Made by a program: the position numbers and the translations under genes | Origin: Nitrospinota bacterium | Lineage (GTDB): Bacteria > Nitrospinota > Nitrospinia > UBA9942 > JAHJSF01 | NCBI GenBank assembly: GCA_018830405.1 | Contig: JAHJSF010000109.1 | Coordinates: 1 to 11,558, forward strand | Length of the DNA stretch: 11,558 bases | Direction: 5' to 3' | Notes under the pieces: generated by a model | Told to the model about the DNA's origin: nothing | Databases searched by the model: none | What the model saw: the letters and a program-made list of their open reading frames with translations, nothing else | Shown here: in pieces, positions 6,263 through 11,558 of the stretch | Layout of the letters: each line of letters starts with the position of its first letter | Position numbering within the stretch: the first letter of the stretch is position 1

Positions 6263-7307
6263 AGAGATAATAGCCAAGTCACTGGATGGGGAAGAACTAT
6301 CCCTTGAGGAGGGGATTACCCTCTTCGAATCGAAGGATATCATCACCCTGGGGGAAGGGGCAGCCAAGCTGGCCGCCCAAAAACATACTGACAATATAGT
6401 GACCTATATAGTCGACCGGAACATCAATTACACCAATGTCTGCGAATCAAAATGCCTCTTCTGCGCCTTCTATAAAGATGAGGAGGGGGAAGGTGGATAT
6501 ATCATCAGCAAGGATGAGCTAGCCGCCAAGATAATAGAGACAAAGGAACTGGGGGGGATTCAGATACTCCTTCAAGGGGGGTTAAATAAGGCGCTAAAGA
6601 TAGAGTTTTATGAAGACCTCCTAAAATTTATAAAATCATTTGATACACATATCCACGCCTTCTCCCCCCCTGAGATTGCCTTTATCGCCCAAAACTCCGG
6701 GCTATCTGTCTATGACCTTTTGACCAGACTCAAAGAGGCGGGACTCGGCTCAATCCCCGGCGGAGGGGCGGAGATTCTGGTGGATGAGATTAGGGGAGAA
6801 ATAAGCCCGGGTAAATGCAGTTCCGGGGAATGGCTGGATATAATGGAGGAGGCCCACAAACTTGGCCTCAGGACAACCGCCACCATGATGTATGGACACA
6901 TAGAGACCTACGCCCAAAGGGTAGAGCACCTTTTAAAACTAAGAAAACTGCAGGCCAGGACAGAAGGGTTTACCGCCTTCATCCCCTGGTCTTTTCAAGA
7001 GAAGAACTCAAAACTTGCATCATCCGGTTCTTCCGGCTTTGATTACCTAAAAACGGTAGCCGTATCGAGACTTATTCTCAACAACTTTGATAACCTTCAG
7101 GCCTCCTGGGTAACCCAGGGGGGGAAGGTGGCCCAGATAGCCCTCCTCTTCGGGGCCAATGATATGGGGAGTACCATGATAGAGGAGAATGTGGTGGCCG
7201 CCGCCGGGGTGGCCAACACAATTACCGAGGAAGAAATAAGAGGAATAATCAAAGAAGCCGGTTTCATTCCCTCCCGCCGAAACACCTTCTACAAAAAAAT
7301 AGACTGA
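6252..7307 (+). CDS. mqnC: Cyclic dehypoxanthine futalosine synthase MqnC (radical SAM)
   Basis: Cyclises dehypoxanthine futalosine by radical chemistry. The product has 351 residues from a TTG at 6252; GGAG at 6241-6244 is seven bases upstream, which supports this start, and the gene overlaps mqnA by 11 bases. The cluster motif is C64-x3-C68-x2-C71, at the same residue numbers as in MqnE. Diagnostic blocks are DRNINYTNVC, IQILLQGGLN, HIHAFSPPEI, AGLGSIPGGGAEIL, TATMMYGHIET and FTAFIPWSFQ; the LLQGG and PWSFQ blocks are MqnC-type and not MqnE-type. The two radical SAM enzymes are clear paralogs along their whole length. The substrate of MqnC is made by MqnB, which is not in the window. Confidence 0.93.
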   Translation: MPIKEIIAKSLDGEELSLEEGITLFESKDIITLGEGAAKLAAQKHTDNIVTYIVDRNINYTNVCESKCLFCAFYKDEEGEGGYIISKDELAAKIIETKELGGIQILLQGGLNKALKIEFYEDLLKFIKSFDTHIHAFSPPEIAFIAQNSGLSVYDLLTRLKEAGLGSIPGGGAEILVDEIRGEISPGKCSSGEWLDIMEEAHKLGLRTTATMMYGHIETYAQRVEHLLKLRKLQARTEGFTAFIPWSFQEKNSKLASSGSSGFDYLKTVAVSRLILNNFDNLQASWVTQGGKVAQIALLFGANDMGSTMIEENVVAAAGVANTITEEEIRGIIKEAGFIPSRRNTFYKKID

Positions 7308-7341
7308 CCACGAAAAGAGAGAGGTACAGAGTTTAATTTCC

Positions 7342-7417
7342 TGTCATTCCCCGACCCCCGATTACAATCTTCGAGGGCATGTTTAATCCCCCAATCAAGT
7401 TGGGGGACGGAATCCAG
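7342..7417. repeat. GTCATTCC...GGAATCCAG palindromic repeat, copy A
   Basis: Starts TGTCATTCC (7342-7350) and ends GGAATCCAG (7409-7417). Inside, CCCCCAA (7388-7394), TCAAG, and TTGGGGG (7400-7406) form a perfect seven-pair hairpin. The ends are shared with the copies at 7491-7521 and 7534-7562. It lies just after mqnC and may affect its 3' end, but there is no T-tract. Confidence 0.6.
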
Positions 7418-7490
7418 AGATTATCTCTTATTTTCTAGTCTCCTGTCTCATAAATAACTTTACACAGTTTTGTCATTCCCCGCCCCCCCT

Positions 7491-7521
7491 TGTCATTCTC
7501 TGGCTTGACCAGAGAATCCAG
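7491..7521 (+). repeat. GTCATTC...GAATCCAG palindromic repeat, copy B
   Basis: TTCTCTGG (7496-7503) and CCAGAGAA (7509-7516) are perfect arms around CTTGA, bracketed by TGTCA and TCCAG. It lies inside the MITE-like element and pairs with copy C as a larger inverted repeat. Confidence 0.7.
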
Positions 7522-7533
7522 AAAAAACAAGAA

Positions 7534-7562
7534 CTGGATTCCGCATCAAGTGCGGAATGACA
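7534..7562 (-). repeat. GTCATTC...GAATCCAG palindromic repeat, copy C (inverted)
   Basis: CTGGATTCCGCA, TCAAG, TGCGGAATGACA: the arms ATTCCGCA (7538-7545) and TGCGGAAT (7551-7558) are perfect. It is the reverse-orientation partner of copy B, separated from it by 12 bases. The loop TCAAG is the complement of the CTTGA loop in copy B. Confidence 0.7.
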
Positions 7563-7623
7563 TAAAGGAGGTGCGGAATGACACTTCATAAAGTGTAAAG
7601 AAATATTACAGACAGGACACTAG

Positions 7624-7669
7624 ATTCCCCAGTCAATCCCCCGGTCGAGCCGGAGGAGGGAAATGACAT
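7624..7669 (-). repeat. Degenerate GTCATTCC-type repeat, copy D
   Basis: ATTCCCC at the left and GGGAAATGACA (ending 7668) at the right resemble an inverted, decayed copy of the same family; CCGG (7641-7644), TCGAG, CCGG (7650-7653) form the central stem. It directly abuts the right junction of the MITE-like element. Confidence 0.45.
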
Positions 7670-7706
7670 CCTTTGCTGTGAGAACAGCTGACTTGATTAA
7701 GCAAAC

Positions 7707-7740
7707 TCCCCCTTTAGAAAAGGGGGATACAGGGGGATTT
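7707..7740. repeat. CCCCC/GGGGG hairpin repeat, family B, copy 1
   Basis: CCCCCTTT (7708-7715) and AAAGGGGG (7719-7726) pair perfectly with a short loop, and a second AGGGGGATTT follows. The same layout, TCCCCCTT...AAGGGGGATA..AGGGGGATTT, recurs at 10132-10164. It starts 15 bases beyond the secG stop, so on the minus strand it may serve as the 3' boundary of the glycolytic operon, although the T-tract expected of an intrinsic terminator is poor. Confidence 0.6.
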
Positions 7741-7755
7741 GAAAGATTTTATCTG

Positions 7756-8073
7756 TTACTTGGCCTCTGGAGTAGCAGCCGGAGCCTCCTTAGGGGCAGC
7801 ATCCTGAGCTATGGGCTGATTGAGGATAACGCTGCTGCTCTTCTTTTTTGAAGAAAGCGTGGCCAAGAAGAGGGAGGTCAGCATGAACAAGATCGCTGTG
7901 GCGGTTGTCATTTTCCCAAGAAAAGATTGCGGGCCTCTTGAGCCGAAGAGGGTCTGGCTGGAACCGCCCCCAAAGGCCGCCCCGATATCAGAACCTTTAC
8001 CGGCCTGGAGAAGGACAACAATAATAATGGTAAAACAAACCCCAATGTGCAGTGCTAACATCGCCGAATACAT
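7756..8073 (-). CDS. secG: Preprotein translocase subunit SecG
   Basis: Small inner-membrane subunit of the SecYEG channel that aids SecA-driven protein export. The product has 105 residues. Two hydrophobic helices (about 3-23 and 56-73) flank the conserved cytoplasmic loop GKGSDIGAAFGGGSSQTLFG (25-44), the family hallmark. A charged and Ala/Pro-rich tail (75-105) follows, as often in SecG. AAGGAG (8082-8087) eight bases before the ATG supports the start. It is the last gene of gap-pgk-tpiA-secG, 41 bases after tpiA. Linkage of secG to the triose genes is common in bacteria and does not imply a glycolytic role. Confidence 0.93.
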   Translation of the reverse strand: MYSAMLALHIGVCFTIIIVVLLQAGKGSDIGAAFGGGSSQTLFGSRGPQSFLGKMTTATAILFMLTSLFLATLSSKKKSSSVILNQPIAQDAAPKEAPAATPEAK

Positions 8074-8114
8074 AAAAACAACTCCTTTTCTATTATCGTA
8101 ATAAAACTAACAAC

Positions 8115-8876
8115 CTATCTGTTTAAAGCCGATTTGGCTATGGAGATAAACGAATCTGCATCGAGGCTCGCCCCCCCAACCAAGACACCGTCGATATCTT
8201 CCTTGGAGAGCAATTCATTCGAATTTGAAGGTTTAACACTCCCACCATACAATATATTTATTTTTTTGGCAAGTGCCGCGCCAAAGAGGTCAGTCAAAAG
8301 TGAGCGGATATAGGCATGCATCTCGTTGGCCTCGTCTGAGGTGGCGGTTTTACCTGTCCCTATGGCCCAAATCGGTTCGTAGGCAATAATTATTTTTGAG
8401 GCGGCCGAGTTATCAAACCCCTTAAATCCATTGACTATTTGTCCCTTTATTATATCCTTGGCCCTCCCCGCTTCCCGCTGTTCAAGGGTCTCCCCCACAC
8501 AGACTATCGGGAGGAGTCCGGCTGAAAAGGCGGCCGATATCTTCTTATTAACCATCTCATCAGTCTCACCAAAGAATTGTCTCCGCTCAGAATGACCTAT
8601 GATGACATGGCTACAGCCTATCTCGCCCAACATGTCAGCGGATATTTCACCCGTATAGGCTCCCGATTTTTCCCAAAAGATATTTTGACCGGCAACCTTT
8701 ATAGGAGAATCCTTGACCGTAGAACAAACCGCCGCCAAAGAGGTAAATGGGGGGGCAATGACAATGTCAACACCATCAAGCCCCTTCCCCAGCCCTACTA
8801 TAGCCTTGGTCAACTCAACCCCCTCGGAGGAGGTTTTATTCATCTTCCAGTTTCCCGCTATAATAGGCCGTCTCAT
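8115..8876 (-). CDS. tpiA: Triosephosphate isomerase
   Basis: Interconverts dihydroxyacetone phosphate and glyceraldehyde 3-phosphate; cytoplasmic. The product has 253 residues, a full-length TIM barrel. Catalytic residues are visible: Asn9 and Lys11 in GNWKMN, His95 in IIGHSERR, Glu167 in AYEPIWAIGTGKTA (which also holds the mobile loop 6), and the phosphate-binding GGSVKPSN (211-218) and GVLVGGASL. GGGAGG-like Shine-Dalgarno sequence lies within the last codons of pgk, and the ATG follows the pgk stop by one base, so the two are translationally linked. Nothing is missing or unusual. Confidence 0.97.
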   Translation of the reverse strand: MRRPIIAGNWKMNKTSSEGVELTKAIVGLGKGLDGVDIVIAPPFTSLAAVCSTVKDSPIKVAGQNIFWEKSGAYTGEISADMLGEIGCSHVIIGHSERRQFFGETDEMVNKKISAAFSAGLLPIVCVGETLEQREAGRAKDIIKGQIVNGFKGFDNSAASKIIIAYEPIWAIGTGKTATSDEANEMHAYIRSLLTDLFGAALAKKINILYGGSVKPSNSNELLSKEDIDGVLVGGASLDADSFISIAKSALNR

Positions 8877-8877
8877 C

Positions 8878-10074
8878 CTATATTTCCTCCCTGTCGTTCA
8901 AGGCCTCTATGCCGGGGAGATGGTTTCCTTCGAGCAGTTCCAAGAATGCGCCTCCCCCTGTTGAGATATATGATATTCGATCCGCCTCCCCCCCTTTATA
9001 GACCGCCACGTCGGTATCCCCGCCGCCGACGATGGTCAAAGCGTAAGAATCGGCCACATCATGGACCATCCGCATGGTTCCTCGGCTGAAGGGGTCCATT
9101 TCGAACACCCCCATCGGGCCGTTCCATATAATTGTTTTGGCATTGCCGAGAACCTCCCTGAAGAGGGTAGTCGAAGCCGGGCCGATATCCAGCCCTATCC
9201 AACTGCCTGGTATCTCCTGAGCAGGAACAACCTTGGTCTCCGCCTCAATATCCATCTTCTCGGCTACCACAAAATCTACGGGGAGATAAAACTTTATCCC
9301 CCGCTCCTTGGCGGCAGCCATAATCTTCTTAACCTCCTCTATCATAGATTCATCCACTATAGAGTTACCTACTTCATAACCGAGGGCCTTAAGGAAGGTG
9401 AAGGCCAGCCCGCCACCGACAATAATCTTATCGACCTTCTTCATCAGGTTATGCATAACCATAATCTTCCCCGCTGTCTTGGTTCCCCCCAATATGGCTA
9501 CAGATGGATGGGCAGGATTAGAGACAGCCTTATCAAAATACTCTATCTCCTTCTTCATCAGAAAACCGGCCACGGCGAATTTAACAAACTTGGTAATCCC
9601 CTCGGTAGAGGCGTGGGCGCGGTGGGCCGCTCCAAAGGCATCATTCACAAAAACATCTGCATAGGAGGCGAGTTTTTTGGCAAAGCCCTCGTCGTTGGCC
9701 TCTTCTTCGGGATGAAAACGAAGATTTTCGAGAAGAAGAATATCTCCATTCACCATCTGCCCTACCATCTTATCGACCTCAGGGCCGATACAATCGGGGG
9801 CCAGAAATACATTCTTGCCGATAAGCCTGGTGAGGCGTTTAACGATAAGCTTCATGCTCAGTTTAGGGTCGGCCTTGCCTTTGGGGCGGCCAATATGAGA
9901 GGCGATTATAACCTTGGCCCCTTCATCTATGGCATGATTTATGGTCGGGAGAGCGGCCTTGATACGTATATCACTGGTGATATTTCCGAACTGATCGAGG
10001 GGGACATTGAAGTCAACACGGATAAAACAGCGTTTTCCTTTTATGGCCACATCAGAGATAACTAATTTATTCAA
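8878..10074 (-). CDS. pgk: Phosphoglycerate kinase
   Basis: Transfers phosphate between 1,3-bisphosphoglycerate and ADP, the first ATP-forming step of lower glycolysis; reversible. The product has 398 residues, the usual length. The N-domain substrate site shows RVDFNVPL (Asp21, Asn23), Arg37, SHIGRPKG (His60, Arg63), LLENLRFHPEEEAND (Arg119) and NDAFGAAHRAHAST (Arg152). The C-domain nucleotide site shows AILGGTKTAGKI, IWNGPMGVFE and GGGDTDVAV, the first and last a little different from the common GGAKVSDKI and GGGDSAAAV forms. The start is a TTG; GGAGG five bases upstream and the family-typical MNKL opening support it. It is 117 bases downstream of gap, with a repeat in between. Confidence 0.96.
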   Translation of the reverse strand: MNKLVISDVAIKGKRCFIRVDFNVPLDQFGNITSDIRIKAALPTINHAIDEGAKVIIASHIGRPKGKADPKLSMKLIVKRLTRLIGKNVFLAPDCIGPEVDKMVGQMVNGDILLLENLRFHPEEEANDEGFAKKLASYADVFVNDAFGAAHRAHASTEGITKFVKFAVAGFLMKKEIEYFDKAVSNPAHPSVAILGGTKTAGKIMVMHNLMKKVDKIIVGGGLAFTFLKALGYEVGNSIVDESMIEEVKKIMAAAKERGIKFYLPVDFVVAEKMDIEAETKVVPAQEIPGSWIGLDIGPASTTLFREVLGNAKTIIWNGPMGVFEMDPFSRGTMRMVHDVADSYALTIVGGGDTDVAVYKGGEADRISYISTGGGAFLELLEGNHLPGIEALNDREEI

Positions 10075-10121
10075 TCAAACCTCCACTTTTATTTATAGTA
10101 ACGGTAAAAATAAAATTACAA

Positions 10122-10164
10122 CCCCCTCAAGTCCCCCTTAACAAAGGGGGATAAAGGGGGATTT
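10122..10164. repeat. CCCCC/GGGGG hairpin repeat, family B, copy 2, between gap and pgk
   Basis: CCCCCT (10122-10127) and AGGGGG (10155-10160) form an outer pair; CCCCCTT (10133-10139) and AAGGGGG (10144-10150) form an inner pair with a four-base loop. The right end, GGGGGATAAAGGGGGATTT, nearly repeats 7722-7740. It sits inside the gap-pgk spacer, where a strong RNA hairpin could protect the gap message or reduce readthrough into pgk. No T-run directly follows on the minus strand, so complete termination is not expected. Confidence 0.65.
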
Positions 10165-10191
10165 ATTAACGCCTTCACCATAAGATAAAGA

Positions 10192-11199
10192 CTACAAGCC
10201 CTTTTTAGCAATGTGACGAATAAGATCGAGAACTCTGTTTGAGTAACCCCACTCATTGTCATACCAGGCAATTACCTTAAGCATCCTCTTTCCAACCATC
10301 TTGGTGCAGAGACCATCAACGGTTGAGGAATCTGGGTTGCCGGCAAAGTCGACCGAGACCAGCGGAAGATTGGTAAACCCAAGTATCCCCTTCAGGGGGC
10401 CCTCGGAGGCCTTCTTAAGGGCGGCATTAACCTCTTCGGCCGTGGTATCCTTTTCAAGCTCGGCCACCAAATCCACCATAGAGACATTCGGGGTAGGAAC
10501 CCTGACCGCCATACCGTCCAGCTTCCCTTTAAGGGCCGGCAGAACAAGCGAAACCGCCTTAGCCGCTCCGGTTGTGGTCGGTATCATCGACAAAGCCGCC
10601 GCTCTGGCCCTGCGTAGGTCCTTATGGGGAAGATCGAGTATCTTCTGGTCGTTGGTGTAGGAATGAATGGTTGTCATAAAGCCGGTCTTAATTCCATACT
10701 CATCAAGGAGAACCTTGGCCACCGGAGCCAGACAGTTGGTTGTACATGAGGCATTCGAAATAATATTATGTTTGACGGGATCATAGCTTCCCTCGTTAAC
10801 CCCCATAACGATAGTGATATCCTCATCGGTGGCCGGGGCAGATATGACAACCTTCTTGCCCCCTGCCTTAAGATGTTTGGCGGCCCCTTCCCTTTTGCTG
10901 AACAGACCTGTCGATTCGATAACAATATCAACCCCCATAGCACCCCACGGAATCTGCTCCGGGTCTCTCACGGCAGTTATCTTGGAAGTTTTCCCGCCGA
11001 CCGTTATACCGCCGGCACAGGAGGTACAGACCTCCTCAAGGTTTCCCATAATAGAATCATATTTCAGAAGATGGGCCAAGGTCTTCTCATCGGTAATATC
11101 GTTTATGGCCACGATATCGAGATTGGGGTCCCCCATGGCCGCCCTATATATATTTCTTCCTATCCTGCCGAAACCGTTTATACCGATTTTGATAGCCAT
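10192..11199 (-). CDS. gap: Glyceraldehyde-3-phosphate dehydrogenase, NAD-type, type I
   Basis: Oxidises and phosphorylates glyceraldehyde 3-phosphate to 1,3-bisphosphoglycerate with NAD. The product has 335 residues, the normal length. The Rossmann motif INGFGRIGR (7-15) opens the protein; NDITD (33-37), with an acidic residue at the cofactor ribose, and [11 protein letters not shown] (189-199) fit an NAD-preferring enzyme. The active site is NASCTTNC, with Cys152 and base His179 in [20 protein letters not shown] and [11 protein letters not shown] complete the family set. GAGGAG (11208-11213) eight bases before the ATG supports the start. It leads the gap-pgk-tpiA-secG operon. The upstream region has a plausible sigma-70 promoter with an inverted repeat over the -35. 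Confidence 0.97.
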   Translation of the reverse strand: MAIKIGINGFGRIGRNIYRAAMGDPNLDIVAINDITDEKTLAHLLKYDSIMGNLEEVCTSCAGGITVGGKTSKITAVRDPEQIPWGAMGVDIVIESTGLFSKREGAAKHLKAGGKKVVISAPATDEDITIVMGVNEGSYDPVKHNIISNASCTTNCLAPVAKVLLDEYGIKTGFMTTIHSYTNDQKILDLPHKDLRRARAAALSMIPTTTGAAKAVSLVLPALKGKLDGMAVRVPTPNVSMVDLVAELEKDTTAEEVNAALKKASEGPLKGILGFTNLPLVSVDFAGNPDSSTVDGLCTKMVGKRMLKVIAWYDNEWGYSNRVLDLIRHIAKKGL

Positions 11200-11263
11200 A
11201 ACAGATGCTCCTCTATTAAGTAGGTTTAAAGATGTTCAGGTAAAATACCGTTCTAAAGCCGTA

Positions 11264-11294
11264 ATTATATACCCAAAAGGGGTATTTTGCACAA
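11264..11294 (-). promoter_or_regulatory. Candidate sigma-70 promoter of the gap operon
   Basis: On the minus strand TTGTGC (11294-11289) is followed after 19 bases by TATAAT (11269-11264), or after 17 by the overlapping TATATA. The start of transcription would fall near 11257, giving a leader of roughly 55-60 bases before the gap ATG. Confidence 0.5.
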
Positions 11295-11302
11295 CCCCTT
11301 TT
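11275..11302. promoter_or_regulatory. Inverted repeat over the gap promoter -35 (candidate operator)
   Basis: AAAAGGGGT (11275-11283) and ACCCCTTTT (11294-11302) are perfect nine-base inverse complements ten bases apart, spanning the -35 hexamer. A second, shorter one, ATACCC (11269-11274) with GGGTAT (11280-11285), overlaps it. Both lie upstream of the predicted transcript, so they should act as DNA sites, not RNA hairpins. The regulator is unknown. Confidence 0.4.
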
Positions 11303-11402
11303 AAGAGTCCCCCTCTGCGACTTGCAATTATTGGGGCTTATATTCAGCAAGTCTTTTGGAGAGAGAAAAATAAGTAATTAGTAAGCGCCCAATATGGGTA
11401 GA

Positions 11403-11411
11403 TGTTATAAT
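11403..11411 (+). promoter_or_regulatory. Extended -10 promoter element of rnhA
   Basis: TGTTATAAT is a perfect TGn-TATAAT extended -10. The predicted transcription start falls at or next to the rnhA ATG (11419). No clear -35 is seen, as is usual for extended -10 promoters. Confidence 0.5.
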
Positions 11412-11418
11412 CTTCTCT

Positions 11419-11558
11419 ATGAAAAAAATAGCTATATACACAGATGGCGCCTGTCGGGGAAACCCAGGGCCGGGGGGATACGCCGCTATCCTCAAAGATG
11501 GTGAAAAGGTAAAGAAAATAAAGGGAGCCGACAAGGGAACCACCAATAACCGGATGGA
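11419..11558 (+). CDS. rnhA: Ribonuclease HI, 3'-truncated by the window
   Basis: Cuts the RNA strand of RNA-DNA hybrids. Only the first 46 codons and two bases are present. The opening [20 protein letters not shown] is the RNase HI first strand, with catalytic Asp9 and the GNPGPGG turn. The window ends in TTNNRM plus GA, the beginning of the second catalytic residue (Glu) of the NNRMEL motif. No Shine-Dalgarno sequence precedes the ATG, while a TATAAT ends seven bases before it, so the message may be leaderless. The gene is divergent from gap, 219 bases away. Confidence 0.92.
   Translation, partial: MKKIAIYTDGACRGNPGPGGYAAILKDGEKVKKIKGADKGTTNNRM

Larger units (their letters stand above)
7438..7620. 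mobile_element. MITE-like element with terminal inverted repeats and TA target duplication
   Basis: Aligned with flanks, 7434-7465 and the reverse complement of 7593-7624 match at 25 of 32 positions without gaps; the outer block (TCTAGT, then TCCTGTCT) and the inner block CTTTACAC are nearly identical. The sequence reads C-TA-[element]-TA-G, so a CTAG target with TA duplicated (7436-7437 and 7621-7622) would explain the junctions. This target is the one known for IS630/Tc1-type elements. The 183-bp body has no coding capacity and is itself nested inverted repeats: TGTCATTCC (7471-7479) with GGAATGACA (7575-7583), and TGTCATTC (7491-7498) with GAATGACA (7555-7562). The family assignment is inference. 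Confidence 0.6.

Noticed and set aside
7340-7670. Possible CRISPR array
   Set aside because: Repeats alternate in orientation, differ in spacing and in stem sequence, and there are no regular unique spacers.
8577-9089. Plus-strand reading frame across the tpiA-pgk junction
   Set aside because: Antisense to two conserved genes; proline/arginine-rich composition typical of a shadow frame.
9061-10065. Long plus-strand reading frame opposite pgk (334 codons)
   Set aside because: Entirely antisense to a confidently identified pgk; the product shows no domain and is an effect of the codon usage on the other strand.
11328-11546. Minus-strand frame opposite the start of rnhA
   Set aside because: Covers the RNase HI N-terminus, which has unmistakable catalytic motifs; no support on the other strand.

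Overview
The window looks like a chromosomal segment from an anaerobic or micro-aerobic bacterium that makes menaquinone by the futalosine route. It carries mqnE-mqnA-mqnC, a cysteine-rich double-cluster ferredoxin-like protein and a classic gap-pgk-tpiA-secG operon. Base composition is moderate, ATA (Ile) and AGG (Arg) codons are frequent, and gaps between genes are crowded with short palindromic repeats. This style fits Desulfobacterota or Nitrospirota-like lineages, but that is an impression from gene content only; no marker gene here fixes the taxon.

Layout. 1-732 (+) is the 3' part of an MscS-type mechanosensitive channel gene. 733-1051 is a gap holding a hairpin repeat and a 124-bp nested palindrome. 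1052-2011 (+) encodes a 4Fe-4S protein that overlaps an O6-methylguanine-DNA methyltransferase gene (1908-2474, +). That gene meets, stop codon against stop codon, a YbiT-type ABC-F ATPase gene read from the other strand (2475-4049, -). The ABC-F leader contains a terminator-like hairpin just before its start codon. 4378-7307 (+) is the tightly packed mqnE-mqnA-mqnC operon. 7308-7755 has no gene and is packed with repeats, including a 183-bp MITE-like element with terminal inverted repeats and a TA duplication. 7756-11199 (-) is the glycolytic operon, transcribed gap, pgk, tpiA, secG. 11419 to the window end (+) is the beginning of RNase HI, divergent from gap.

How the genes work together. 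MqnA makes 3-enolpyruvylbenzoate from chorismate, MqnE joins it to S-adenosylmethionine to give aminofutalosine, and MqnC cyclises dehypoxanthine futalosine. The MqnB and MqnD steps are not encoded in the window. GapA, Pgk and TpiA form the central triose segment of glycolysis and gluconeogenesis. SecG, a translocon subunit, is carried at the end of that operon.

The proteins are mostly recognised housekeeping families; I see no convincing new multi-gene system. The unusual material is between genes: several palindromic repeat families, one in opposite-orientation copies upstream of different genes; a MITE; a probable attenuator before the ABC-F gene; possible leaderless starts for mqnE and rnhA; and symmetrical candidate operators at the mqnE and gap promoters.
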